Positions 1 to 5,655 of a stretch of DNA of 5,655 nt are shown here, one piece after another. The translations under genes and the position numbers were made by a program. Position 1 is the first letter of the stretch; every line of letters begins with the position of its first letter. The DNA is from Sulfurovum sp. (GTDB lineage Bacteria > Campylobacterota > Campylobacteria > Campylobacterales > Sulfurovaceae), in contig JAPHUJ010000020.1 of NCBI GenBank assembly GCA_026193735.1, positions 1-5,655 on the forward strand, in the 5' to 3' direction. The notes under the pieces were generated by a model. It made no database searches, had not been told where the DNA came from, and saw only the letters and a program-made list of their open reading frames with translations.

Positions 1-1632
1 AATCCAGAAGCTCAAAAAGTAGTTGAACACGAGATAAGGGATTTTGTACTTTCTGGTGTCAATTTGCCTGAAGATAAAAAGAAAAGAATGGAAGAGATCT
101 CACTTAAACTTTCTGAACTCAGTAATCAATTTTCTCAAAATCTCCTTGATGCAACCAATGCCTATGAACTCATCATAACAGAGTCCAAAGATGTAGAAGG
201 GATACCTCAGTCTGACTTAGAAGCTGCCCAAACGGAGGTAGAAGAAAAAACGGTCTATAAATTTACACTGCAACTCCCTAGCTATTTAGCTTACATGACG
301 TATGGACCAAATAGAGAATATAGAAAAGAACTTTCAAAGGCCTATGCGACACGTGCACCCCAAAATGCTGAAATAATAGACCAGATACTTGCACTTAAAA
401 ATGAAAAAGCAAAACTTCTTGACTTTGAAAGTTATGCACACTATGCACTTGAGACCAGAGATGCCAATAAAGAAGAAGATGTCATCAAATTTTTAGATAA
501 TTTGGCAGATGCAGCACTTCCTCAAGCTAAAAAAGAACTGGCAGAACTTAAAGCATTTGCGGAACAGACAGATGGCATCAAAGATCTGGCAGGTTATGAT
601 GTAGCCTATTACTCTGAAAAACTCAAAAAAAAGAAGTTTGATTTTGATGACACGATGACAAAACCCTATTTTGTACAAAGTAAAGTACTCGAAGGACTTC
701 TTGATATTGTATCAGAACTCTTTACTGTCACATTTAAACCTGCCGATGTACCTACTTGGCATGAGTGCGTGAAGCCATTTGACATCTTTAATGACGGGAA
801 GCTCACAGGACGCATCTACTTTGACCTTGAGGCGCGTAAGGACAAAAGTGGTGGTGCATGGATGAATGACTGGGAAACACATTATATAGACAGTAAAGGA
901 AAACAACATTTTGCCTCTGCATTCATCGTATGTAACTTTTCTCCGGCAAGCAAAGAAACCCCTTCTTTACTCAGACATGATGATGTGGTCACACTCTTTC
1001 ATGAGATGGGACATGCTATACACCATCTTTTTGGTACATGTACGGAACGTTCCGTCTCAGGCATCAATGGTGTGGCATGGGATGTCGTTGAGTTTCCGTC
1101 CCAATTTTTAGAAAACTTTGCTTACGAAGAAGCCATACTCAAACGTTTTGGATTTCATCATAAAACAGGCGAGCCTATATCTGATGAACTCATGGCAAAA
1201 ATAAAAGAAACAAAAAACTTCCAGGCGGCTCTTGGCATATTACGTCAAGTTGAGTTATCACTCTTTGATTTTATGTTGCATCAAAACCTCTATCAAGGTG
1301 AAGAAGTGCAAACACTGATCGATAATATTAGAAAAAAAACCTCTTTGCTTCAAGCACCGGACTATAACAAATTCCAACATGGCTTTTCACATATCTTTGC
1401 AGGAGGCTATGCTGCAGGATATTACAGCTATAAATGGGCGGAAGTACTCTCAGCCGATGCTTTTTTCTCTTGTTTGGATGATGAAGACGGATTTAACAAA
1501 GCACATGCAAAAGGCTATAAAGAATTTATATTGGCCAACGGCGGATCAAAAGAGATGAGTCAGCTTTATGAAGAATGGCTTGGACGTAAACCAGATGTAA
1601 AAAGTCTTACAAGACTTTATGAAATAGCCTAA
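1..1632 (+). CDS. prlC: M3-family zinc oligopeptidase (oligopeptidase A type), C-terminal part, 5' end outside window
   Basis: Cytoplasmic metallopeptidase expected to cleave short peptides left by protein turnover. The reading frame is open from base 1 and gives 543 residues before TAA; family members are usually about 650-690 residues, so roughly 110-140 N-terminal residues are missing. The TTG at 64 is an internal codon, because coding sequence with the same character continues upstream of it. Numbering from base 1, the zinc motif HEMGH is at residues 334-338 (bases 1000-1014), and the third zinc ligand is probably Glu364 in VVEFPSQFLENF. The substrate-binding block GGYAAGYYSYKW at 468-479 matches the Tyr/Gly-rich loop of oligopeptidase A and thimet oligopeptidase. 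The context GVAWDVVEFPSQFLENF is closest in memory to E. coli OpdA/PrlC (M3A) rather than PepF (M3B). All catalytic residues seen are intact. The family call is firm; the gene symbol is less so. Confidence 0.93.
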   Translation, partial: NPEAQKVVEHEIRDFVLSGVNLPEDKKKRMEEISLKLSELSNQFSQNLLDATNAYELIITESKDVEGIPQSDLEAAQTEVEEKTVYKFTLQLPSYLAYMTYGPNREYRKELSKAYATRAPQNAEIIDQILALKNEKAKLLDFESYAHYALETRDANKEEDVIKFLDNLADAALPQAKKELAELKAFAEQTDGIKDLAGYDVAYYSEKLKKKKFDFDDTMTKPYFVQSKVLEGLLDIVSELFTVTFKPADVPTWHECVKPFDIFNDGKLTGRIYFDLEARKDKSGGAWMNDWETHYIDSKGKQHFASAFIVCNFSPASKETPSLLRHDDVVTLFHEMGHAIHHLFGTCTERSVSGINGVAWDVVEFPSQFLENFAYEEAILKRFGFHHKTGEPISDELMAKIKETKNFQAALGILRQVELSLFDFMLHQNLYQGEEVQTLIDNIRKKTSLLQAPDYNKFQHGFSHIFAGGYAAGYYSYKWAEVLSADAFFSCLDDEDGFNKAHAKGYKEFILANGGSKEMSQLYEEWLGRKPDVKSLTRLYEIA

Positions 1633-1640
1633 TAATACTA

Positions 1641-1678
1641 TTTCGTCATTCTCGGGCCTGCCCCGGAGACGACAGAAA
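1641..1678. repeat. Imperfect palindrome, REP-like intergenic element, copy 1
   Basis: Bases 1645-1673 form a 29-bp element that begins GTCATTCTCGGG and ends GGAGACGAC. The two ends pair imperfectly, with a GGG/CCC inner stem around a short loop. The pairing can extend outward through TTTC (1641-1644) and GAAA (1675-1678) with one bulged base. It is GC-rich against AT-rich surroundings. A second element of the same length with similar ends lies at 4178-4206. No T-run follows on the plus strand, so a standard intrinsic terminator is unlikely. It sits between the peptidase stop and the ribosome binding site of the next gene. Confidence 0.55.
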
Positions 1679-1692
1679 TTTAAGGAGTAACC

Positions 1693-2208
1693 ATGAGTGA
1701 GTACCGTTCTCTTGCACTTACTGTTATCGCCATCTTTATCATTACTTTGTTGGCTGCCTATTTCAGTCCCTCATTTACAGAACAAAAAACCTACTTAGAA
1801 CTTTTTATACTTTTTGGAAGTCTGCTTTTTATCTTTTCAGTTGTCGTTATCTTTGCTACATTGGGATTTCATTCTTTTGCACTCTTCCTTAGTATTTTTC
1901 TTGCCGCAGTTATAGCATTGTACGGTGTACTTGGTGCTTTGATGGTAACGGCTATAACTTATTTTCTATGGGGTTCTATCTTTGCTATGGAAGTACTTTT
2001 GTTCTATAATGGCAGTCAAAGCGCAAAAGAGTGGTTTGTATCTCGTTATGATTTTAAAACGTTTAAGATCGAATATTTTGCTTTTTATCCGCTGATGGGA
2101 ATGTTATATATTTTGCTAGAGTTTATACCCTATATATTTTCTAAAGAGAGATTATTGAAGTTTACTCCTTCAAAAGTTTTGAAGGAGATGGAGAAGTTGT
2201 TAAACTAG
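1693..2208 (+). CDS. Small multi-pass inner-membrane protein, function unknown
   Basis: A 171-residue protein I do not recognise. The ATG is supported by TAAGGAG at 1681-1687, five bases upstream. By eye there are about five hydrophobic segments, at residues 6-25, 36-58, 61-79, 81-105 and 128-149. A hydrophilic stretch (about 106-127, NGSQSAKEWFVSRYDFKTFK) separates the fourth from the fifth, and a short Lys-rich tail (KVLKEMEKLLN) ends the protein. There is no cleavable signal peptide with a clear processing site, and no Cys or His cluster that would suggest metal or redox chemistry. It follows the M3 peptidase in the same direction after 60 bp, so co-transcription is possible but a functional link is not shown. 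It converges with argG, with only 2 bp between stop codons. Coding is supported by the strong ribosome binding site and the consistent membrane-protein composition; the role is unknown. Confidence 0.8.
   Translation: MSEYRSLALTVIAIFIITLLAAYFSPSFTEQKTYLELFILFGSLLFIFSVVVIFATLGFHSFALFLSIFLAAVIALYGVLGALMVTAITYFLWGSIFAMEVLLFYNGSQSAKEWFVSRYDFKTFKIEYFAFYPLMGMLYILLEFIPYIFSKERLLKFTPSKVLKEMEKLLN
2165..2187. repeat. Perfect 11-bp-arm inverted repeat inside the 3' end of the membrane-protein gene
   Basis: CTCCTTCAAAA and TTTTGAAGGAG flank a single central G, giving a 23-bp perfect dyad. As RNA it could form at least an eight-pair stem (CTCCTTCA/TGAAGGAG) with a seven-base loop. It covers codons 158-165 of the membrane protein and lies 24-46 bases past the argG stop in argG's direction. 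It may therefore mark the argG mRNA 3' end. Neither side is followed directly by a strong T-run, so classical intrinsic termination is doubtful. Confidence 0.6.
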
Positions 2209-2210
2209 TT

Positions 2211-3581
2211 TTATTTAGTCTTTTTTATATACTCTTCTTTTTCTTTGTCTGTTTTACCAAACCCAAAAAATCTTTTAATTCTTTGACAGATAGTAAATGA
2301 ACCTGTCTCTATACGACATACTTCTACTTCCTCTTCATCATCGTTTGCAATAAGAGAAGCAATACGTTCAGGCTGTTTTTTACCCTCAATAATGAATCTA
2401 AGTGCATTTAGACGGATAAATCCTTCTGCATCTTTTTGGTTATATACCTCATCTGCTTCAAAAGTAGAGTGTTCTTCAGAGTAAAGAGAAACATCAGATC
2501 TTCTACCTACTACAGTGACATTTCCTTTGTAAAGTTTCAACTTTACATCACCCTGTACATGTTCTTGCGTTGCATCAATAGCAGCTTGAAGCATCTTACG
2601 CTCTGGAGACCACCAGAAACCTTGGTAGATAAGTTTCGCATACTTTGGCATAAGCTCATCTTTAAGGTGTGTCTCTTCCCGGTCAAGTGTGATGGATTCT
2701 ATAGCTCTGTGTGCTTTAAGCATAATGGTTCCACCCGGTGTCTCATAACAACCACGTGCTTTCATACCTACATAACGGTTTTCAACAATATCAATACGCC
2801 CTATACCATGCTTGTTACCATAATCGTTCAATCTTTTAAGGATAGTTGCCGGACTCATTTCTTCACGATTGATGGCTACAGGGTCACCATTTTTATAGCT
2901 TATAGTAATATACTCAGCCTCATCTGGTGCTTTTTCTGGACTTACAGACCATAACCACATATCTTCTTCTGGCTCATTGAAAGGGTTTTCCAAATGCTCA
3001 CCCTCGTAAGAGATATGTAAAAGATTTGCATCCATTGAGTATGGTTTTGCTTTACCTTTTCCATCTATGTTTATGCCATGTTGCTCAGCATAGGCAAGAA
3101 GTTTAGTCCGTGAGTTCAAGTCCCACTCTCTCCACGGTGCGATAACTGCGATATCTGGATCAAGTGCAAGATAACCAAGTTCAAAACGTACCTGGTCATT
3201 CCCTTTACCTGTAGCTCCATGACTTACTGCATCAGCACCTGTTTTATGCGCAATTTCTATCTGTTTTTTAGAGATGAGCGGTCTGGCAATAGATGTTCCC
3301 AAAAGATATTCACCCTCATAAATGGCATTGGCTCTAAACATAGGAAAAACAAAATCTTTTACAAATTCTTCTCTAAGGTCCAAAATGAAAATATTCTCAG
3401 GTTTAATACCCATATCAAGTGCTTTCTGACGTGCAGGTTCAACCTCTTCACCCTGACCAAGGTCAGCAGTAAAAGTAACCACTTCACACTCATATTCATC
3501 TTGAAGCCATTTAAGGATAATACTCGTATCAAGCCCACCGGAGTAAGCCAATACTGCTTTTTTAATTTTTCTTTTTGCCAT
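2211..3581 (-). CDS. argG: Argininosuccinate synthase with an unusual C-terminal extension
   Basis: Cytosolic enzyme of arginine biosynthesis: citrulline + aspartate + ATP gives argininosuccinate + AMP + PPi. The N-type ATP pyrophosphatase loop AYSGGLDTS is at residues 12-20, and the second family signature [13 protein letters not shown] is at 122-134. Further typical blocks are GTSIARPLI (95-103), [18 protein letters not shown] (181-198) and YETPGGTI (279-286). The start ATG has ATAAGG at 3590-3595, eight bases upstream. The protein is 456 residues, whereas this subfamily is usually about 400-410. The normal fold appears to end near RFIIEGKK (395-402), leaving an extra tail at 403-456 (bases 2214-2375) with an acidic patch, two cysteines (422, 432) and a basic end. 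All recognised active-site motifs are intact. It has its own candidate promoter and is separate from other arg genes here. The family call is near certain; the meaning of the tail is unknown. Confidence 0.97.
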   Translation of the reverse strand: MAKRKIKKAVLAYSGGLDTSIILKWLQDEYECEVVTFTADLGQGEEVEPARQKALDMGIKPENIFILDLREEFVKDFVFPMFRANAIYEGEYLLGTSIARPLISKKQIEIAHKTGADAVSHGATGKGNDQVRFELGYLALDPDIAVIAPWREWDLNSRTKLLAYAEQHGINIDGKGKAKPYSMDANLLHISYEGEHLENPFNEPEEDMWLWSVSPEKAPDEAEYITISYKNGDPVAINREEMSPATILKRLNDYGNKHGIGRIDIVENRYVGMKARGCYETPGGTIMLKAHRAIESITLDREETHLKDELMPKYAKLIYQGFWWSPERKMLQAAIDATQEHVQGDVKLKLYKGNVTVVGRRSDVSLYSEEHSTFEADEVYNQKDAEGFIRLNALRFIIEGKKQPERIASLIANDDEEEVEVCRIETGSFTICQRIKRFFGFGKTDKEKEEYIKKTK

Positions 3582-3611
3582 GCTATAAGCCTTATAATTT
3601 ATATTATCGCG

Positions 3612-3632
3612 ATTTTACCATAATCTTGGTAA
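3612..3632 (-). promoter_or_regulatory. Candidate argG promoter (-10) overlapped by an 18-bp dyad
   Basis: Reading the minus strand, TAAAAT at 3612-3617 is followed by CGC, like the TATAATCGT boxes at 4118-4160. It would start transcription near 3605, about 25 bases before the argG ATG. The dyad TTACCA (3615-3620) / TGGTAA (3627-3632), with a 6-bp centre, overlaps the upstream edge of the -10 box. That is where a repressor would bind, but no regulator family is recognised from the bases. There is no clear -35 box. Confidence 0.45.
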
Positions 3633-3652
3633 TAGTTGAATGTTATAGTTGA
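3632..3652. repeat. Short direct repeat upstream of argG
   Basis: ATAGTTGA occurs at 3632-3639 and again at 3645-3652, 13 bp apart, just upstream of the candidate argG promoter. It could be a paired regulator site, but in sequence this AT-rich it could arise by chance. Confidence 0.25.
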
Positions 3653-3699
3653 TTTATTTTTAGACAAGTTTAGATATTACGAAGAACATATATAATCAC

Positions 3700-3723
3700 A
3701 AAAACAGGATAATACCATATTAT
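3700..3723 (-). terminator. Weak possible terminator after the thioredoxin-like gene
   Basis: On the minus strand, ATAATA-TGG-TATTAT (3709-3723) forms a six-pair, all A/T stem with a three-base loop. A short T-run follows (the complement of 3700-3704). It lies about 30 bases past the stop of the thioredoxin-like gene. The stem has no G/C pairs, so it would be weak; the position and T-run are the only support. The rest of the 172-bp spacer shows no gene. Confidence 0.25.
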
Positions 3724-3753
3724 TTTAATGCATTTTTTACAATATCTCTTGAT

Positions 3754-4092
3754 TTATTGAAATCCATACTTTTTCAAAATAATATCAATTACAGCCTTTT
3801 TATACGCACCTGTATGGCGAAACACCTCTTCCCCGGCTTCATCGAAAAAGATCTGTGTAGGCATCTCTTTAAGTCTATAGATGTCACGGCTTACTAGTCG
3901 TTCTTTTTGGGAGTCTATAGAGTAAATCTGAAACTCCGGATGAACTGCTAATACTTCGGAAAAAACTTTTGACATTGCCAAACAACTGTAACAGTGTGCC
4001 ATACCAAAGGCTAGGATAGTAGGTTTACCGTTGCCTATTTTCTCTTTGATATCGGCATATTTCATCACAGGCAGTGTTTTTTTATCGGGCAT
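3754..4092 (-). CDS. Small thioredoxin-fold protein with a CYSC active site
   Basis: A 112-residue thioredoxin-like protein without a signal peptide, so probably cytoplasmic. The strand before the active site (PTILAFGMAHCYSC, residues 24-37) places the redox pair at Cys34 and Cys37. The expected cis-proline follows at Pro78 in EMPTQIFFD, and the C-terminal strand and helix (EEVFRHTGAYKKAVIDIILKK) complete the fold. The motif is CYSC preceded by His rather than the classical WCGPC, so its redox potential and partners probably differ from housekeeping thioredoxin. A thiol-disulfide reductase role is likely and the substrate is unknown. GGAG at 4098-4101, five bases before the ATG, fixes the start. 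It has its own -10 box in the divergent region and lies 172 bp upstream of argG on the same strand. No functional link with argG or pdxJ is evident. Confidence 0.88.
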   Translation of the reverse strand: MPDKKTLPVMKYADIKEKIGNGKPTILAFGMAHCYSCLAMSKVFSEVLAVHPEFQIYSIDSQKERLVSRDIYRLKEMPTQIFFDEAGEEVFRHTGAYKKAVIDIILKKYGFQ

Positions 4093-4117
4093 TTTTTCTC
4101 CAAGACATCTGATTGAG

Positions 4118-4160
4118 ACGATTATACAAATTCTATCTTAAAAACTTTTGCTATAATCGT
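4118..4160. promoter_or_regulatory. Mirror-image divergent promoters for the thioredoxin-like gene and pdxJ
   Basis: ACGATTATA (4118-4126) and TATAATCGT (4152-4160) form a perfect 9-bp inverted repeat with a 25-bp A/T-rich centre. Each arm contains a consensus -10 box. TATAAT on the minus strand (4121-4126) points at the thioredoxin-like gene, and TATAAT on the plus strand (4152-4157) points at pdxJ. Neither has a good -35 box (AAAAGT and AATTCT at 17-bp spacing), which fits the known weak -35 of epsilonproteobacterial housekeeping promoters. The expected leaders are about 20 bases for the minus transcript and about 65 for the plus. Confidence 0.7.
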
Positions 4161-4177
4161 TAAAATATTATATATCC

Positions 4178-4206
4178 GTCATTCCCGTGTTAAACATAAG
4201 GATGAC
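4178..4206. repeat. Imperfect palindrome, REP-like intergenic element, copy 2
   Basis: GTCATTCC (4178-4185) and GGATGAC (4200-4206) are imperfect inverted arms around a 14-base centre that itself contains TGTT/AACA. The element is 29 bp, the same as copy 1 at 1645-1673. By hand alignment 16 of 29 positions agree, concentrated at the ends (10 of the first 12, 5 of the last 6). It lies in the expected pdxJ leader, between the -10 box and the ribosome binding site, so it might influence pdxJ translation. Confidence 0.5.
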
Positions 4207-4227
4207 AATGGTGACAAAAGGAACAAG

Positions 4228-5010
4228 ATGCTATTAGGTGTAAATATCGACCATATTGCAGTACTTAGAGAAGCAAGAAAAGTAGCTGATCCTGATCCGC
4301 TTGATGCACTGAGCATCTGTAAACGTGCAGGAGCAGATCAGATAACCATTCATCTTCGTGAAGACAGACGACATATGCATGATATGGATGCAAAAAACAT
4401 CATAGAACTTTCTTCTTTGCCTGTGAATCTCGAGTGTGCCATCTCTTCTGAAATGATAGATATAGCGTGTGATCTTAAACCGCATCGTGTAACCCTTGTA
4501 CCTGAAAAGCGTGAAGAGGTAACGACTGAAGGTGGTCTTGCTGTTATCGGTAAACAACCTAAACTCAAAGAAGCTATAAAAAGACTACAAAAGGAAGAAA
4601 TAGAAGTCTCACTTTTCATAGATCCTACTTTAGATGCGGTTAATGCATCACTTGATCTAGGTGTGGAATGGATAGAATTTCATACAGGAAAATACGCAAA
4701 TATCTATGCGATGCTTTATACTAATCTCTCTAAAACGCATCACAGTATCCCTGAACTTGAACTCTCACGCAAGATACTCAAACAAATGCTCAATGATGAA
4801 CTGTGTAACTTACGTCTACTCTCTTGTGATGCCATGGAACTAGGCTTGCGTGTGGCCGCAGGACATGGGCTTAATATGCAAAATGTAAAAGAGATCGTAG
4901 AGATAGAAACCATAGAAGAACTCAACATCGGACAAAGCATCATTGCCCGTTCTGTCTATACTGGTCTTGAACAAGCCATACTAGACATGAAAGCCCTATT
5001 GATAAGATAA
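4228..5010 (+). CDS. pdxJ: Pyridoxine 5'-phosphate synthase
   Basis: Final ring-closing enzyme of the DXP-dependent vitamin B6 pathway. It condenses 1-deoxyxylulose 5-phosphate with 3-amino-2-oxopropyl phosphate, the PdxA product, to give pyridoxine 5'-phosphate in the cytoplasm. The 260-residue TIM-barrel protein is of normal length. Family blocks appear in order: LGVNIDHIAVLREAR (3-17), ITIHLREDRRHMHD (39-52, with His42 and Arg44), VNLECA (66-71, Glu69), VTLVPEKREEVTTEGGL (88-104), IEFHTGKYA (149-157), AAGHGLNMQNV (210-220) and ELNIGQSIIARSVYTGL (231-247). The E. coli enzyme reads NIGH where this one reads NIGQ (Gln236), probably a lineage variant. AAGGA at 4218-4222, five bases before the ATG, supports the start. 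It has its own promoter in the divergent region and is followed by pdxA on the same strand. Confidence 0.97.
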   Translation: MLLGVNIDHIAVLREARKVADPDPLDALSICKRAGADQITIHLREDRRHMHDMDAKNIIELSSLPVNLECAISSEMIDIACDLKPHRVTLVPEKREEVTTEGGLAVIGKQPKLKEAIKRLQKEEIEVSLFIDPTLDAVNASLDLGVEWIEFHTGKYANIYAMLYTNLSKTHHSIPELELSRKILKQMLNDELCNLRLLSCDAMELGLRVAAGHGLNMQNVKEIVEIETIEELNIGQSIIARSVYTGLEQAILDMKALLIR

Positions 5011-5105
5011 CGTCTATGAAGCAAAGCTCACTATACTACGCTAACTCTGTGTTCTCTTCAGCAGAGCGCTCTCGTAACTATTTACTCTTTAAGTAAGGAA
5101 ATAAT
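5011..5105 (+). other. pdxJ-pdxA spacer with a possible internal promoter and a palindrome
   Basis: This 95-bp gap contains no gene. TATACT at 5032-5037 resembles a -10 box and could give pdxA its own transcript about 65 bases upstream of its ATG. AGAGCGCTCT at 5063-5072 is a perfect 10-bp palindrome, and CTCTG (5045-5049) can also pair with CAGAG (5062-5066), so two alternative small hairpins are possible. There is no T-run terminator, so pdxJ-pdxA read-through is the simplest expectation. Confidence 0.35.
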
Positions 5106-5655
5106 ATGTCAAAAAAGAAAGTAGCCATATCTGTGGGTGATCTCAATGGCATAGGGATTCAACTTGCCATTGAAAATCATGACATTATTTCGAAAGAAGT
5201 AGAAGCTCGTTACTGCATAGACAGGATGATGCTGGAGCAGTCAGCTAAAAAACTAAAGTTACAGATCCCTACTGATTTTCAAACCATGGAAAACATCGCA
5301 GCACCCTTTGAAATACAGGCAGGCGCGGTCACTAAAGAAAGTGGAACATATGCCTATGCTTCATTTGTTAAAGCTGTTGAACTTGCACGCAACAAAGAAG
5401 TAGATGCCATCACCACTTTGCCCATCCATAAAAAAGCATGGGAATTAGCCGGGGTCAACTACAAGGGTCATACTGATGCACTGAGAGACATTTTTGATGC
5501 AGAAGCCATCATGATGTTAGGTTCACCTAAAATGTACGTCGCTCTTTTTACGGAACATATACCTCTTAAGGAAGTAGCAGGGAGTATCAACGAAAAAGAC
5601 TTGACAAGATTTCTTATAGACTTTTACCATACTGCCAAACCAACCAAACAAGTAG
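5106..5655 (+). CDS. pdxA: 4-hydroxythreonine-4-phosphate dehydrogenase, N-terminal part, 3' end outside window
   Basis: NAD-dependent enzyme of B6 synthesis. It oxidises 4-phosphohydroxy-L-threonine; the product decarboxylates to 3-amino-2-oxopropyl phosphate, the substrate of PdxJ. The window holds 183 codons of a family that is usually about 310-330 residues, so it is cut by the right edge rather than broken. The N-terminus carries the family signature as ISVGDLNGIG (8-17), where most other bacteria have GDPAGIG. TTLPIHKKAWELAGVNYKGHTDALR (from about 103 to 127) holds the substrate-binding TxPxxK-like segment and the metal-ligand His122 in GHTD. The later block MLGSPKMYVALFTEHIPLKEV fits the family too. 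AAGGA at 5095-5099, six bases before the ATG, supports this start. The reading frame is open to the window end. It follows pdxJ by 95 bp, and the two probably form an operon. Confidence 0.95.
   Translation, partial: MSKKKVAISVGDLNGIGIQLAIENHDIISKEVEARYCIDRMMLEQSAKKLKLQIPTDFQTMENIAAPFEIQAGAVTKESGTYAYASFVKAVELARNKEVDAITTLPIHKKAWELAGVNYKGHTDALRDIFDAEAIMMLGSPKMYVALFTEHIPLKEVAGSINEKDLTRFLIDFYHTAKPTKQV

Noticed and set aside
64..66. TTG as the start codon of the M3 peptidase
   Set aside because: The same frame is open and coding-like from base 1, and the family is more than 100 residues longer at the N-terminus, so this is an internal Leu codon.
1641..1678. Intrinsic terminator after the M3 peptidase
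   Set aside because: The hairpin is GC-rich but is followed by only three T before AAGGAG, so the U-tract needed for intrinsic termination is missing on the plus strand.
2436..2954. 172-residue open frame on the plus strand
   Set aside because: It lies wholly antisense to the well-supported argG, with Cys/Phe-rich, low-complexity composition typical of a shadow frame and no convincing ribosome binding site.
3219..3623. 134-residue open frame on the plus strand over the argG start
   Set aside because: It is mostly antisense to conserved ArgG motifs, and its composition is typical of a reverse-strand shadow.
3691..3696. TATAAT on the plus strand between argG and the thioredoxin-like gene
   Set aside because: There is no plus-strand gene downstream before 4228, and the region is very AT-rich, so it is most likely chance. 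An antisense transcript over the thioredoxin-like gene cannot be excluded.
4161..4227. Riboswitch in the pdxJ leader
   Set aside because: The leader is only about 65 bases, with one weak hairpin and no recognisable conserved aptamer core.
1..5655. Novel defence, mobile or toxin-antitoxin system
   Set aside because: All clear genes are housekeeping or a single unknown membrane protein. No transposase, integrase, CRISPR-like spaced repeats, reverse transcriptase, nuclease motif or tRNA/att site is visible.

Overview
The window looks like a piece of chromosome from an AT-rich Campylobacterota (epsilonproteobacterial) genome, probably a Sulfurovum- or Sulfurimonas-like bacterium. The reasons are a pdxJ-pdxA pair whose PdxA begins with the GDLNGIG version of the family signature, AT-rich coding sequence, and promoters with a good -10 box but no clear -35 box. 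The genus is an inference; no sequence search was run.

Layout: (1) 1-1632 (+) is the C-terminal part of an oligopeptidase A-type M3 zinc peptidase, cut by the left edge. (2) A 60-bp spacer holds an imperfect palindrome. (3) 1693-2208 (+) encodes a small unrecognised multi-pass membrane protein. (4) It converges with argG (2211-3581, -) with only 2 bp between the stop codons, and its last codons contain a perfect 11-bp-arm inverted repeat. (5) After a 172-bp AT-rich spacer, 3754-4092 (-) encodes a small CxxC thioredoxin-fold protein. (6) A 135-bp intergenic region carries two mirror-image -10 boxes driving the thioredoxin gene leftward and pdxJ rightward, plus a second palindrome related to the one in (2). 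(7) pdxJ (4228-5010, +) is followed after 95 bp by the 5' part of pdxA, cut by the right edge.

The genes are housekeeping functions: peptide degradation, arginine biosynthesis (citrulline to argininosuccinate), thiol redox, and the last steps of DXP-dependent vitamin B6 synthesis. PdxA forms the aminoketone that PdxJ condenses with deoxyxylulose 5-phosphate to give pyridoxine 5'-phosphate, so the last two genes work as one pathway unit. No mobile element, CRISPR array, RNA gene, defence system or toxin module is visible.

The points most worth a second look are an unusual ~54-residue C-terminal extension on ArgG, a pair of equal-length 29-bp palindromic elements each placed about 20 bp before a start codon, the mirror-symmetric divergent promoter, and the dyad at the argG/membrane-protein convergence. 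I see no convincing new biological system here.
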